This document shows positions 1 through 11,983 of a stretch of 64,000 nt of DNA, in pieces. Made by a program: the position numbers and the translations under genes. The stretch spans positions 18,536,628-18,600,627 of the forward strand of contig JAKZAP010000010.1 of assembly GCA_023053575.1 (NCBI GenBank), given 5' to 3'. Every line of letters starts with the position of its first letter. Position 1 is the stretch's first letter. The notes beneath the pieces are model-generated. The model made no database searches, was not told the origin of the DNA, and saw only the letters and a list, made by a program, of their open reading frames with translations. This DNA is from Branchinecta lynchi. Its lineage: Eukaryota; Arthropoda; Branchiopoda; Anostraca; Branchinectidae.

Positions 1-1956
1 AGAGCTACGAGCTCATATGGCACTTGATACGAGTACGTGGTACCAAAAAAGTAGACGAGAAATCCAAATACCCCGCCATCTAAAAATGCGGTTCGGACCT
101 ATAAATACGATATCTAGTTTCACTCAAGTCTGATCATTTCCGTCGCCTCGGATTACCTAGGGCAAATGATTTTTCTACCTTCCAAGTTTCAACCCTAAAG
201 ATCCCCTCGTTTGGATCTTTCACATGCCACACGGCTTCCGGTACCCCCCTTCAACGTCCCATACCGAGTCCGAATCTGGTTCGGACTTTGGACTACTAAA
301 TGTATCATCTGAAGCATTTTCTGAACTATTAAGTTTCACTCAAATCTGAGCGTTTTTTGGGATCTTCCCTTAAATCTCCTCCCCCCCCCCTCCCCCAGCG
401 TGGTCGGATCCAGTTCGGACCCTAAAATATGTAATGTAGGGCATGTGAGCTCTCTAAATTCCAAGTTTCACTAAAATCGATCCACTTGTTTGACCACTAT
501 GCGAGCCAAAACGTTCCCGGGAATCCCCTTCCAAGTCTGTGGCTGAATACGAATCGTAAACATAAACGTCACATCTCTGACATGTCTTAATCAAGTTAGA
601 CAGCCTATTCACAAATATCCGGATCCCACTTCACCCCCCTCCCCTACCGTGACCAGATCCAATCCAGACACAAAATTACAAATCAAGGCCGCATTAACTC
701 GGAACTGTCCAACTTGCGTCCCATTCTGTACCCCCCCCCCCCCCACCCTGGTCCAACTCTCCTAAACTTGACCGCATATGGCTCGGACGCATGTTTGCTT
801 GTCTAGGTCATCAGTTCTTATCACAGTTTCACTCGAATCAGACAACCCGTTCGCAGACGCCAGTAATTTCCGGATTACCCTTCCCTCAACTCCCCAAAGA
901 TGGTCAGATCCAGGAACACAAGTTTCCCTAGGGCATTATGTGGTGTCCTTATGCGTCATTAATAGGCCTACAAAGTTTCATCGTTCTTAGATTAGCTGGA
1001 ACTATCCTAACTGGCGATCCCCGGAATTCCAGGAAACACCCTCCAACTCCCCCACAGAGCCCCGATACGATCTGGTTCTGTCAGTTACGATCTGGTTCTT
1101 ACCAAGTTCCATCCTAATCCCTCAACTCTAAGCGTTTCACGAGATTTCCGGTCCCCCCTTTAATACCCCCCCCCCCCACAAGTATCTGATTCGACCAGTA
1201 CTTGACATGGAACATCTGAGACGATAGCTCTTTCCACTTGCCAAGTTTCATTCAATTCCGATCACCCGTTCAAAGTTATGCATACCACCAGAGTCCGGGC
1301 TCCCCATCCCGCCACTCCCCCCACGGTGGTTGGATCAGGAAACGACTATTATCAAGTTAATCTGTTCGGGTCCCTGACATGTCTTCCAAGTTCCATTGTC
1401 CTAGCACATCCGGAAGTACCAAACTAGAAGGATCACCGAAATTCCGGACTCCTCTCCCCCCCCCCCATCGACCCCCCACATTGTCCGAACCTGGGCCGGT
1501 TATGTTAACGATGTGTCTAGGACTTGTGTTTGTTCTTCCTACCAAGTTTCATCCCGATCCCTCCACTTTAAGCGTTTCCCAATATTTCCGGTTCCTCCCC
1601 TCCAGCTCCCCCCAAAGCTACCGGATCCGGTTCGGATTCAAACAGGGTCGTCTGAGACACGTGTTCCTTCCAGATATCAAGTTTCATTAAGATCCGACCA
1701 CCCGTTCAAAAGTTATAAATTCCTCTATATTCCGAATCCCCCCTGCCGCCACTCCCCCCACGATGTTCGGATGAGGGAAGTGACTATCTCCAACTTAATC
1801 GTTTGGGGTCCCTAGTATGCCTGCCACGTTTCATCATCCTAGCTTATGTGGCAGGCCAAACTAGAAAAACCTGGACAGACCGACCGACCGACCAACCGAC
1901 GGACGGACAGAAATTGTGATCGCAATATGGCACTTGTCCGAAGGGCAAGTGCCATA
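1..1956 (+). repeat. Family B composite repeat, nearly full length
   Basis: The element opens with a short palindrome (GAGCTACGAGCTC) followed by ATATGGCACTTG. It ends with an ACCG/ACGG microsatellite (about 1878-1909) and a terminal hairpin, TATGGCACTTG...CAAGTGCCATA (1927-1956). The core is made of related monomers marked by AAGTTTCATC-like sites at about 1108, 1240, 1386, 1543, 1676 and 1828. Three monomer types alternate, so the higher-order unit is about 435 bp. Several C runs of 8-16 bases lie inside. The short ORFs here are in no consistent frame and look spurious. The left flank is cut by the window start. Class is inferred (Helentron-like non-autonomous) from architecture only. Confidence 0.75.
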
Positions 1957-3131
1957 AAAATGGGTGCAGGTTGTGGGTTTGGAGGGCTACCGAAGCTTTT
2001 TTTTTTTTTTTTTTTTAAAGTTGGTCATCTTTTTCTTCAAAATGAAAACTGGGTCTTTTACTTTAAAATTAGAAAGCAAGTGTGAATTACTGAAAATCTA
2101 TCTATCTATAATATCTGATTGCGCGTAACGGATAGCTCAGCTGAGATTTCTTCTGGCGACATTCGGGCCCCTCATTGCAAGGGTTCTCTTCAGTTTAAAG
2201 CTAGAAAGCTAGAAATTGCGGTTATTGCAGTAAAATACGATTTGTTGTCAGAACGGGCTGAAGGAATAATTTCATACAATAATGTGCAGACAATAGTTGC
2301 GTGTTTTGCGATGCCATGCATCTGATACCACGGTTAGATTTGCAGTTACTGTGCGAACACACGATAAGGATTTCCCGATCGGATTTTCTTCATTTTCATC
2401 ATAAAGCTGAACAAATCTCAACTTTTCCATATGATATGATATATATTACCCTAAAAGCCCGAGGGCCATGCCAATACAAACAAAAAAGAAACACAATGAC
2501 GAACTTAACTCTTAACAACCACTAAAAAGTACACAAAAAATCTCTGTGAATCTCCTTACCAGTTTAAAGCGATATTTCTCTTTAATAGTAGGCAAAAAGA
2601 ACCCAATTTCGTAGGCGCAAGAATGTCACAGATTTGTACAGCTAAAAGTGCTAGTTTCCTTCAGAGGAAAGTGGCAACACTGCTTTAAATAGGCGTTAGC
2701 AACCGTAACAACCGTAACATTTGTGCTCCATTGGCTATGACGACTAGGTCTACGTTTTCAATCATTTATAGAGGGATTAGATTGTGGGGGTTTGAAAAGG
2801 AATTATTGGAAAAGGAAAATATGAATGGGTTTAAGAATGCGATTAAAAATAAAATGTATGGTAAGTATGATTTCTAGCAAATAGATTAAATTAGTAGATT
2901 ATTTTAGATTAAATTAATAGATTAAATTTTTTTTTTTGGCCCAGGTGGAGGAGAGAAAGTTATTTTTGTTGAGTTGTTTTGGTTTGTTTGTGGTTGAAGG
3001 TTGATTCCACTGCTGACAACGTTATGTGATCGGTATTGTGGATTTAGTGGTCACCCCCAGGACAACCTGGACGCCCAGGTTCTCGGGTGACTGGTTTATT
3101 TGAAGATGTATCGTTTAGTTCTTATGTTTTT
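1957..3131. other. AT-rich spacer, no gene seen
   Basis: No exon or conserved domain was recognised on either strand. The segment holds a long T run (about 1997-2016) and a stretch at about 2345-2435 resembling a degraded repeat seen again at about 27065-27170 (both contain a cacacgat...cttttccatatg pattern). The rest looks like unconstrained low-GC sequence. Confidence 0.4.
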
Positions 3132-3634
3132 TATGGCACTTGCCCGCAAGTGCCATATAGCGATCGCAATTTCTGTCCATCCGTTGGTCTGTCGGTCTGT
3201 CCAGGTTTTGCTAGTTCTGGCACTTCCACATAAGCTAGGACGATAAAACTTGGCAGGCGTATCAGGGACCCCAAATGACTAAGTTGGAAATAGTCACTTC
3301 CCCCATCCGAGCACCGTGGGGGGAGTGGAGGGAGGGGGAATCCGGAATCTTGAGGTATTTTCAACTTTTGAACGGGTGATCGGATCTCGATGAAACTTGA
3401 TATTTGGAAAGACCTCATGCCTCAGACAACCCACTTAAAATCTCGGACCGGATCCAGTGACTTTTTTTTGGGGGGGGGGGGCAGCAGGGGGCAACCGGAA
3501 ATCTTGGGAAACGCTATGAGTGGAGGGATCGAGATGAAACTTGGTGGGAAGACACCTAGCAAACACTAGATACATCATTGACATAACCGAGCCGTGCCTA
3601 CTCCTAACAAGTGCCATATGAGCTCGTAGCTCTT
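3132..3634 (-). repeat. Family B composite repeat, short internal-deletion copy
   Basis: Read on the minus strand, this 0.5-kb copy starts at the GAGCTACGAGCTC palindrome (high coordinate) and ends at the TATGGCACTTG...CAAGTGCCATA hairpin (3132-3157), with the CCGT/CTGT microsatellite just inside it. It keeps both termini but only a few core monomers, so copy length varies by monomer number. Sequence near the 5' end matches the copies at 1 and 21014 closely. Confidence 0.75.
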
Positions 3635-3734
3635 GTTGTTAAAATTTGTTTAATGTGATTTTGTGTAAAATAAAGAACAACCTAACGTAAACTAACCTAA
3701 CAGGCCACTTCTTCCACTGAATAAGGGCTTCGGA

Positions 3735-3985
3735 ACAGCTGGGTAGCGCGACCCCTTTCGCCTTCCGTTGGTCTTCTTCTCAACTGTTGACGAGCGGGTC
3801 TATGGACACGGCAACTAGGGCAGGAGGAAATTATACCGTCCGCTTTAAATAAGCATTAGGAACCATAACAGGGTTTCTTCTTCTTCTGGGTAGCGCGACC
3901 CCTTTCCGCTTCCGTTGTGTCTTCTCCTTAAGTGTTGACGGGCGGGTATATGGATATGGCACACTGGAGGAATTATCCTCTTCTT
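3735..3985. repeat. Imperfect direct duplication, about 148-bp period
   Basis: A block containing TGGGTAGCGCGACCCCTTTC followed by ccttccgttg and gttgacg.gcgggt occurs at about 3742 and again at about 3889. The two copies differ by scattered substitutions. It is not a recognised gene and the origin is unknown. Confidence 0.5.
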
Positions 3986-4194
3986 GTGGTCGGTGGAGCA
4001 GATAACGGCACCTTGACAGATGTCACAGCACAGACAGGGGGAACCCCCTTCCCGTGGTTGGTGAGCAACTGGTGGCACCACAACTGTTATCGTTTCCGCT
4101 CGGATACTAAATTGAACTATTTGCGTATAAATATCTATACAAATTATTTACTTGAGAAAACTCAACGCTCACTGCAATATCGATCTATGGTCAC

Positions 4195-4367
4195 CAGGAC
4201 CGTATCCAGGAATTTATTTCGGTGGGGGGGGGGGTGCCTTTCGGAGGGGTTTTTTGCCTGCGTGTCGGACAAAAAAGTAAAAAAAAGACATAGATCAGAG
4301 GTAAAAGCCTATAAAAATAACTATTTGTTTGTGTTTCGGGGGGGGGGGGGGGGGGGTTACGGCCCTG
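4195..4367 (+). mobile_element. hAT-like MITE with 8-bp target duplication
   Basis: The 173-bp element begins CAGGACCGTATCC and ends GGCCCTG, with an imperfect terminal inverted repeat, and is flanked on both sides by ATGGTCAC (4187-4194 and 4368-4375). An 8-bp duplication plus a CAG start is the hAT signature. It contains two long G runs and no coding capacity. Relatives are at 18653-18849 and 19028-19197. Confidence 0.85.
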
Positions 4368-4467
4368 ATGGTCACTAAAAGAGACAACAAAACGTTCAGG
4401 CGGGGATCGGAACCGTAGACCCTAAGTGGAATAGAAAGTTAAAGTCAGGACAAAAGAAAGGACTTAC

Positions 4468-4622
4468 ATGCTGAAAATTGCCTTCTCCAGTAATCCCATT
4501 AGGGCAGTGGCACAGGCCAGCACGAAAATTCCAGCACCGAAAAAGACATGGAAGGGCAGGTAGGCAGCGCGAAGAGGCTGACGTAGGCCAGGGATTAAAA
4601 ATGATACAAAACCGCAAAACCA
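4468..4622 (-). CDS. CYB561: Cytochrome b561, exon 3 (partial gene)
   Basis: Third visible exon of a transmembrane ascorbate-dependent cytochrome b561. The acceptor is TTTTTCAG before TGG, and the donor is GTAAGTCC after a phase-2 end. It encodes 51 codons: WFCGFVSFLIPGL at the start, then YLPFHVFFG, whose histidine is the fourth heme ligand of the family, and GLLEKAIFS at the end, a highly conserved signature near helix 5. It joins the preceding exon (7868-8076) in phase 0, giving FAMQ-WFCGF. The following exon, expected to encode the last helix and C-terminal tail, was not found between here and position 1 and may lie outside the window. The protein normally moves electrons across vesicle or endosomal membranes, taking them from cytosolic ascorbate. 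Confidence 0.92.
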
Positions 4623-4818
4623 CTGAAAAAGATAAATTAACTTTAAACAACAAGGAAAGGAGATACAGACTACTACGAAAACAAGACCAAAGGCTTCGAT
4701 GGGATCCCAAAAACTTAATATCTGAAATTCAAATAATGTATACAACGGATACGTCAGGATTGCGTTGTACACATTATTTGAATATATGTTTCAAAGTCAG
4801 CTTCGGCTCAAGAATATT

Positions 4819-5002
4819 TAGGGTTGTAGAGATATCCCTTACTAAGAAGCACTCAATAAACTTAACACCCAGTGCCTAGAACTCACCATGAGGTTTGGGA
4901 AAGCATTGCTTTCAAACCCAGCCCATCGAGACATCCTACCCGCAGACGCCCCACCAAACAGCAGAACCAGACAGAAACTCAAACTGAACCCTATTTCTGG
5001 TG
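4819..5002 (+). pseudogene. LINE ORF2 C-terminal remnant
   Basis: This segment repeats 6190-6380 (starting TAGAGATATCCCTTAC) with few changes but lacks about 13 bases that the other copy has after TGCCTAGAAC. It is a degraded, 5'-truncated piece of the same LINE family and sits upstream of cytochrome exon 3 within the intron. Confidence 0.7.
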
Positions 5003-5889
5003 CTTGTCTGCTAGAACGGAGCTTTCCACTCGAAACCAGAAACATAGTTTGATGAAACGAAAGCTTGGCTGCATAACTTCAGATATTCCTCTCTGACATA
5101 GGCTATACAACTCCACTTCAGTTCACACACTGTAGGCTCTGGCTCAATTACAAGCAAAAACCATCCTTTTAGCCCCAGGCAAGAGTTCTACGGAGCTTTC
5201 CAAAATGTAATGTCATATTTATCAATCCGGCCTAAGGTACACATTTTCCGTAAAAAACCGCACAGGTTAGACCCTTACCACTTTCTAAGAATAAGCACCA
5301 CTTTCTAAGAATAAGCACAATTTGGGGTACTATGAAAAAAAAACAAAAAAACACAACAAACAATAATTTAGGTATAACCTGCTCGCAACACAATAATTTA
5401 GGTATACCTGCTCAGTCGGATGCGAAGTCGCATGCGAATTCCGAGGTTCTGACGCATCGGATACAGATTTCCTCATGGTGTCCAGAATTTCGCCCGCGAA
5501 ATCTTATCGTGTCTGTGTGCACACCTAGCGATTTTTTTAAAACGGGAAAAACGAAAGAGAACAAATAACTAAGACCAAAACATTCTTGAAAACACTTTTA
5601 ACAGTATGACACAAATCTACACTAAAAGGAATCACGAAAAATCACTTGATTAGGATGTCATGGGCTAAGGGGTAGGATGTTGATGGAGGGGGTGAAGAAG
5701 TTCAAATAAGTGTTCCGATCCTTTCAGAAATCTAATACCAGTTATGATTAAAACAAATTTGGTAAAATGCTACTTGAAGAAGCATCTTTTCAGATCTCAA
5801 CATCTTTCTGGTCAATTTGATTGGCACCTTTTTGTCACCCTGGTAACGATACATAACTAAGACTTTACCCCCCCCCCCCCCCACACACA
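5003..5889. other. Intronic spacer with short duplications
   Basis: No gene is seen. A 21-base unit ending in ctaagaataagcac is duplicated in tandem at about 5277-5319, and AATAATTTAGGTAT recurs at about 5363 and 5391. A run of about 14 C lies at 5869-5882. About 5415-5540 resembles the degraded repeat near 27000. The segment lies in the cytochrome b561 intron. Confidence 0.4.
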
Positions 5890-6458
5890 CCTGAAGTTCC
5901 TTTTCCTGTTGTGTCAGAAGTGAAGATACTCGGAGTGGTTTTCTTCAGAGACTGCTCCTTCGCCACACATGTTGATGGTGTAATTAGGAAAGGTAACGCC
6001 TCCCTTCAAACACTGTCAAAAATGCGTCGCTTCGGTTGCGATGTCAAGAGTCTCCTCCATGCCCATCTTTGCTATGTGTGACCAGTCTTGGAGTATGCCT
6101 GTCCTGTGTGGGGCCCTTCATTACTACACACTACTCACCCGATGCACGACCTAGAGTCAGTGCAGAAAAGGGCAGTCAGGATTATCCTGGGTTGTAGAGA
6201 TATCCCTTACCAAGAAGCACTCAATAAACTTAACATCCAGTGCCTAGAACAAAGATTGTGCGAGCTCATCATGAGGTTTGGGAAAGCATTGCTTTGAAAC
6301 CCAACCCATCGAGACATCCTACCCGCAGACGCCCCACCAAACAGCAGAACCAGACAGAAACTCAAACTGAACCCTATACGTGTGCGGATAAACCGTTATT
6401 CTAATTCATTTGTGCCCTTATTTACGTCTACGTTTAACAGTGCCTAATTTTGTGTATG
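5890..6458 (+). pseudogene. LINE ORF2 3' end, broken
   Basis: The reading frame from about 5900 resembles the thumb and C-terminal part of CR1/Jockey-group reverse transcriptases: VKILGVVFFRDCSFATHV, then an in-frame TGA near 6078, then PVLEYACPVWGP and LESVQKRAVRIILG. The part after the stop continues for 69 codons to a stop near 6297. The element ends in the tetranucleotide tail at 6459. The upstream reverse transcriptase is missing, so this is a 5'-truncated, inactive copy. Confidence 0.85.
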
Positions 6459-6495
6459 TAATGAATGAATGAATGAATGAATGAATGAATGAATG
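6459..6495. repeat. (AATG)n microsatellite, LINE tail
   Basis: About nine copies of a 4-base repeat lie exactly where two LINE 3' ends meet: a plus-strand LINE on the left and a minus-strand LINE on the right. It is best read as one or two LINE tails rather than an independent microsatellite. Confidence 0.8.
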
Positions 6496-6960
6496 ATTTA
6501 TTTGCACATTAAAGCCATCCGGCCATCATGCAACAAAACGAAACAAAAAGTAAACAATCTTACATGCGCATATACACACTAACAAACTCTTAATATTTTT
6601 AATTTACACTGAATACTTTCTTAGCACTAAAAACACAATTTCCCCATCAGAAGAAATCTTTACGGTGTTTAAAAGCTAACCTGAGGAACTTCCCAATAAT
6701 TCTTATTTCTCTAAAATCTTTACTTCCCATCATTTTAATAATCCATTTCTTATCAGTTCCCCCACCCCGAAAATCTCCTCCCTTACCCCCGTAACTCTCT
6801 ACAATCACACAAAAGGTGGCATACATCCTCGTTCATTTCTCCACATATAGGACAGAAGTAGTAAGGACCCGATCTTTCCTCTTTTTTCTCCATATACTTT
6901 CTTCTTGCACATGTGTGTCATGTCTGTTTTGCAACTGCAAATTAGCCAAGAGCTACGAAA
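6486..6960 (-). pseudogene. LINE ORF2 C-terminal zinc-finger end and 3' UTR
   Basis: On the minus strand a frame reads YYFCPICGEMNEDVCHLL followed by CDCREL, the CPxCG...H...C pattern common at the C-terminus of LINE ORF2 proteins. It is followed by a stop, a 3' UTR ending ATGTGCAAATAAAT, and a (CATT)n tail. The same 3' terminus is found at 18354-18404. The element is 5'-truncated. Confidence 0.75.
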
Positions 6961-7472
6961 GTTGTGTAATAAACCTCTCTCTCTCTCTCACTAATCTCTC
7001 CAGACAATGAGACTGAGCAATTTCTCATCACAAATACTTAGTTGTAAGACTGAGCTGCGATACTGAATACGGACTTTCGAGGGATACTGACGTTGCAACT
7101 ATGAGCAGGTTCCCAAATGTCCCTTCGATTAGAAGCTTTACTTTTTGTTTACAGCCGTTTATTGTGGATCATTCATAGTTATGATATACGTGTGAATACA
7201 ATACACGTGCGAATTTAAACTTTTTTTTTCAGGGCGCTAAACTATGTTTATGAATGAGAAGCCGACAGATTTGAGGCATATGAACGTTGGCGTGAAATTA
7301 GGTGAGAAATAGTTGGAGTGACCGACGGGGGAATGAATGAAGAACGGATGTTGAGCTTTATGGGGGAAGAGTTTTGTTGATACGGTAATACAAAAGAGTT
7401 TGCCATGTCCCTCAGAGTAGCCGAGGTTCCATAGGCAACTTTGTACGATTTGCGGGTGAAGTTAAATTACGA
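6961..7472. other. Intronic spacer
   Basis: No coding exon or repeat family was recognised, apart from a CT-rich stretch near 6978-6990. It lies in the intron between cytochrome b561 exons 2 and 3. Confidence 0.35.
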
Positions 7473-7845
7473 TAAAGGACCTGTCTTACCTATAATACTA
7501 ATGCAACCTACTTCCATAATCACTACATATATTTCTAAACCCGGAGACCCCAATTTCGTACGATACATTCTAACCCCTCTAAAAAAAACATGCTAATTTT
7601 CTCACTTGCCGTGTTTTGCTACCTGCGATGTGTGTCACGCTGTCAACGGTTTTCTGCGAGAAGTTTTACTTCATAAAAACCGGTTATGTTAATTAACATT
7701 AAGGCTACAAGTCAGCGGCTCTCTAAAAAGACTTAAAACAGACCGAAACCGTGTGTTATTTGTTGAAAGCACAGCCTAGTTTTAAAGTATTCAAATATTT
7801 AAGAATACTGTAAGTTCAAGAGTAAATAGTGCGAGGGGTCCTTTA
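7473..7845 (+). mobile_element. AAAGGACC-ended MITE, copy 1
   Basis: This 0.37-kb non-coding element starts AAAGGACCTGTCTTACC and ends GGGGTCCTTT, a short inverted repeat. Matching copies are at 19831-20039 (minus, shorter) and 26073-26394 (plus). Shared internal landmarks include GAAAGCACAGCCTAGTTTTA. The copy ends only about 22 bases from the splice donor of cytochrome exon 2. Confidence 0.75.
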
Positions 7846-7867
7846 AGGCTGGGTTCTCATACCGTAC

Positions 7868-8076
7868 CTGCATGGCAAAGAGTGTGACAGTCAAAATTCC
7901 TGCCCAGCTGTGAAGCGTGTAGAGATTGGGTATAGGCGGGTTCTTGAGGTCGTGGGAGTCAAAGACAGCTTTCAGTCCAACAACAGCGAAGACGAACGCG
8001 CCCATCATCAATGAAGCGTGTATTAGCTTCAACTTCTTCTTGCGTTCATCTCGCATAAGTCGATATGTCACCATTC
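7868..8076 (-). CDS. CYB561: Cytochrome b561, exon 2
   Basis: The acceptor is CTTTTCCTAG and the donor is CAG|GTACGG. The exon encodes GMVTYRLMRDERKKKLKL, then KLIHASLMMGAFVFAVVG, then the family hallmark NLYTLHSWAGI and FAMQ at the end. The histidines in LIHAS and TLHSW are the second and third heme-ligand positions. It joins exon 1 in phase 1 (LYGN-G-MVTYR) and exon 3 in phase 0. The flanking introns, about 8 kb and 3.2 kb, are packed with repeats. The four-histidine, six-helix architecture with the RDERKK loop fits animal CYB561-type ascorbate-dependent reductases. I cannot separate the CYB561, CYBRD1 and CYB561A3 paralogues with confidence. Confidence 0.93.
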
Positions 8077-9070
8077 CTAGGAAAAGCGTAGAGTTGGTCA
8101 GTTTCTGAGAGAGAGAGGGATGTGTAGTGAGAGGAACCTATACGCTTCCCAAGCTCACCCCGATTTCCCCTTGAACAGACACCTAAACCCGCGAAAGTCC
8201 CTTAAATGGCAATTCAAGGGACTCTCGCAAAGAGCTTTCGTGGAATTGCCTCATGAAGTTCCTATTTTGGGGCAGCGCTCTCAGCAAAGACTAAAAGTAG
8301 GTTTATAAGGATCATATCAAGGAAGTCAGTCGAAATTAAGCCAGTCTTAAGTCCGTTGTAAGTCAGTTATCATTGTACAGTGAGATTAAAAGTGTATGTA
8401 CTCTATGTATTAAGTAAGTCAAAATATCTATTACACATAAATCCGCACACTTGTTCGTTTGACTCTACAACGGCCTAGTAGATCGACCCCCACGAGCCTC
8501 CCCCGTGCTACCGAACACAGTACAGGACCGGGAGTCCTGGTACATCATTATAACGTGTTACAGATGCCACCTGAACCCTCGCATTACTTTGCACATCCCC
8601 GAATCCAAAAAGTAAGAACCCGCACCAAAATCAGGGCTCCTTCTTGAAAGAAAAAAAAAAATCAGATTCTGGTGTCCAGTAGTTATGAAGATAATCCTGT
8701 TGAGAGGCAAAAGGGTGTCAAAAAAGTCGCAGCTTACAGCTAAGAAGAGATGGATAAAATAACGTGGTTTTATTTTGTTCATTGATATCGTAATGCTACA
8801 ATATCAACGCAGCAACATTAGTCCTCTTTATTCCCGGTATGCTAAGTAACTGATGTGTCTCCCCCTCTGGGCAAAAACTAAAAAAAAGTAGTACGCCTGG
8901 CCGACCCTATGACTGCGATTAAGGAAAGAAAAAAACAGTTTGAAAGTTGCTGAAACTGATCATACAGCTTGACGCATGTATACGGTGCCTACGTAATTTT
9001 TACATTTATTGTTTGTAATGTGAAAGTTGGTACTGAATCATGTTTTTGTTTTTTTCTGCTTTTCTCTTTT
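8077..9070. other. Intronic spacer, no gene seen
   Basis: This lies in the 8-kb intron between cytochrome exons 1 and 2. I find no conserved domain or clear repeat family. ORFs of 60-74 codons occur on both strands, none with recognisable similarity. Confidence 0.35.
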
Positions 9071-10490
9071 TATGGCACTTGCCTTCCGACCAAGTGCCAT
9101 ATGCCGATCACTTTTCCGTCTGTCAGTCTGTCGCTCGGTCAGTTCGGTGATCGTGAGTTAGGGTACTTCCAGTTGTGCTAGGATGATGAAAAAATTGGCA
9201 GGCATATTAGAGACCAGACGAAACTAACTTAGGAATAGTTACTTCCCCGATCCGACCACCGTGGGGGAGTGGATGGAGGAGGAATTCAGAATATTGACGT
9301 ATTTATAACTTTTGAACAGGAATAGAACCTTAACGAAACTTGATGTTTGGAAAGACGTCATATCTGAGATGTCACACTTAAAGTCCCGAATGGATCCTTT
9401 GACTTTGGTGGAGCTGGAGGGGGGAACCGGAAATCGTGTGACATGTTCAGAGTGGACGGAACTGGATGAAACTTGGTGGAAAGAACAAGCACAAGCCCTA
9501 AATACATAGTTGACAAGACCGGACCGGATCCGAGCACTGTGGGGGAGTTCGAGGGAGGGTTCCGTAATCACGGTGATCCCGAGTTAAGATGCTTATACAT
9601 GTCCCATGATGATGAAACTTGGCAGACATATCAGGGACTCTACAATTTTAAGTTAAAAACAGTGGTTTCTCCGATTTGACCATCGTGGTGGGAGTTGAGG
9701 GAGGGGCAATCCGGAATTTTGAGGTATGTCTAACTTTTGAATGGGTGATCTGATCTTAATAAACTTGATATTCGGAAAGAACTTCATGTCTCAGATGTCC
9801 CAGTTCAAGTCCGGACCTGATCCAATGAATATTGTGGGATCCAATGGAAATCTTGTGATATGATTGGAGTGGAGCGATCCGGATGAAAATTGGTTGGAAG
9901 AACAAGCAAAAGCCCTGGATACATCAGTGACAGAACCGGATCGGGTTCGGGCACTGTGGGGGGGAGTTGGGGGGGGGGAGGTGTATGAAGGTACTTCCAG
10001 ATGTGCTAGGACGATGAAAATTGGCTTGGACATTACAGACATGGCAGATTGGCTTGGAAACTGTCATTTGTCAGATCTGACCATCCCGGTATTAACCGAA
10101 AGTGTTAAAAGTACTTAAAATATTTTTAAGCAAAATATACAATTTCATGATCCCCACGAGCCCACGATCATTTTTGCCTCAAGAGTTTTGCTTACAAGTG
10201 ATTTCCTTAAAGTACAAAAGATAATTTTGAGCAAAATATACATTTACATAATCCCGACAAGCTTATCATCATTTGTGCTTCAAGAGTGTTTTTTACAGAT
10301 GAATCTCGCATCCTTACAGCCAAATTCAAAAATAAAATAGTTTTTACGAACAATACATTCTCAAGGTTCCATTCTCTTATCTCAAAGGTTTTGCTTACAA
10401 ATGATCACAACAATCCCACGAATTGACGAATTCCTACTTTCATCCTCTTCAGACCCAGCCTTGCAAGTGCCATATGAGCTTCCAGCTCTT
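9071..10490 (-). repeat. Family B composite repeat, 1.4 kb
   Basis: Minus-strand copy with both ends: the palindrome-bearing 5' end near 10490 (AAGTGCCATATGAGC...CTCTT on plus) and the terminal hairpin at 9071-9101 next to a CCGT/CTGT-rich tract. GATGAAACTTGGTGG-like monomer markers recur through the core. The divergent stretch at about 10090-10440 lacks monomers and may be a separate insertion or an older part. It lies inside the cytochrome b561 intron. Confidence 0.75.
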
Positions 10491-11983
10491 GTTTCCTTTT
10501 CAGTTGGAAAAGTTGGAAACTTAAGGAAAGACATTAGAGCACGGAGTCTTAAAAACTGAATAGTTGCTCGTTGGGATTATCTTCCTGAACGAGTTGTTAA
10601 AGCAGAAACCATCAATCGGTGTCAAGCAGATGTTGACCCGTCAGCTCGCTGATGCTCGATCCCGTGTGAACAGTGCTTGAGAGATTGACCGAAAGGAAAG
10701 CCTATTTTCTTCATTTATATGCCTCTAAACACGCGGCGTTGTTTCCTTCCCCACGCCGTTAATCCCCTTTTCTTGACAATACATAAAAGATCCTATTTCA
10801 TTACCTGCACATTCCCCCTCTCCTTCCGCTCCGGGATTCATTTACTTCCAATCAAAGAAAAGGATCGACTGGCATGGAACAGCTTTAGGTCGGAAGTGAT
10901 CAATGACTATCAATGGATTTGCTATGGTCCATTCTACGCTTGTTATGTGTGCCAAACTCTCCAGGCCTAGCCGGATTGTTTAGTTTCTTAGAGGGTACAC
11001 GACTACAATACAGGAGTGGGCCGACTAGGCCTGGAGGAAAATGGATAGCGGTCATCCAAACTCTTTCTTTCTTTAACCTATTTTTTATTTTATTTCAAAC
11101 CCCGAATCACATTGCCCTAAATACGTTTCCCCGTCTACGAAGAAATCTGTGGCAAATCGCAGAATTCTACAGCCAGTGGCAAGACTGTAACTATATATGT
11201 CTTCGGGGTCACCATAGTTGTATATGCCGAACTCTGTATTCGAACTTTGTTTTTCACTATATATTTGATGACGGTAAAGCAATGTTCAAATAGATGTTAT
11301 AAGGTGTATTACGGCGTATTAAAGATTCCTCTTTTCCTCGGGGCGCGCTGTAATAAGGTGACTAAGGAGAACAGACCCGCGTTCTATTCTCGCTTATGCA
11401 GAGCCAATCAGATCGCTTGGTTGGTTCCGCCAGCGAGCCGAGGAAAGGAGAAGCGTCGTCAAGGTTGCCACGGGAAGTACTAACTTCAACTTCGATGGAA
11501 GCTGAAGAAACAACTTTTCTTCAAAAGAACATATCTTGTTCTTTTACGACTGCTTACTGTTAATACAAGGACCAGTAATTTCCATCCCATAATTTAGTAG
11601 CTTTTACAAATAATGCAATGAGCGTCAAATTGTACTCGTGTACTTCAAGTAGTACCAAGAACTTTTTTTTCTGATCTTTAGAAGCTTGAAAAATGGTATC
11701 AGCGTGGCAACACCGAACGCTGCACTGATAAGAACCTTTTCACTTTGTATTTGAACAAGGGTGTGTATTAAGACGTAAACATCGCATTTAGCACTCAGGT
11801 TATTACACCTATTCGAACAGTGCTTAAACGAGTTCGTCAACTGAGATGTCATTTTGGACATGGCACCCCGGCACTAGTTCAAAATCAAGTTGTGTTTATT
11901 TCTAACTAAATTCCACATAAAGAGCCAATTTGGCAGAGAGAAGGCTCGAGGCCAAATGGCGGACATTTTCTTCTACTACAAGC
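10491..11983. other. Spacer, no gene recognised
   Basis: Several 60-126 codon ORFs overlap on both strands (for example 10913-11293 plus), but none has a recognisable domain or plausible splice context. No long inverted or tandem repeat stands out by eye. Confidence 0.35.

Noticed and set aside
1357..1815. ORFs of 62-103 codons on both strands
   Set aside because: They lie in family B core monomers and are Pro/Ser-rich because of C tracts.
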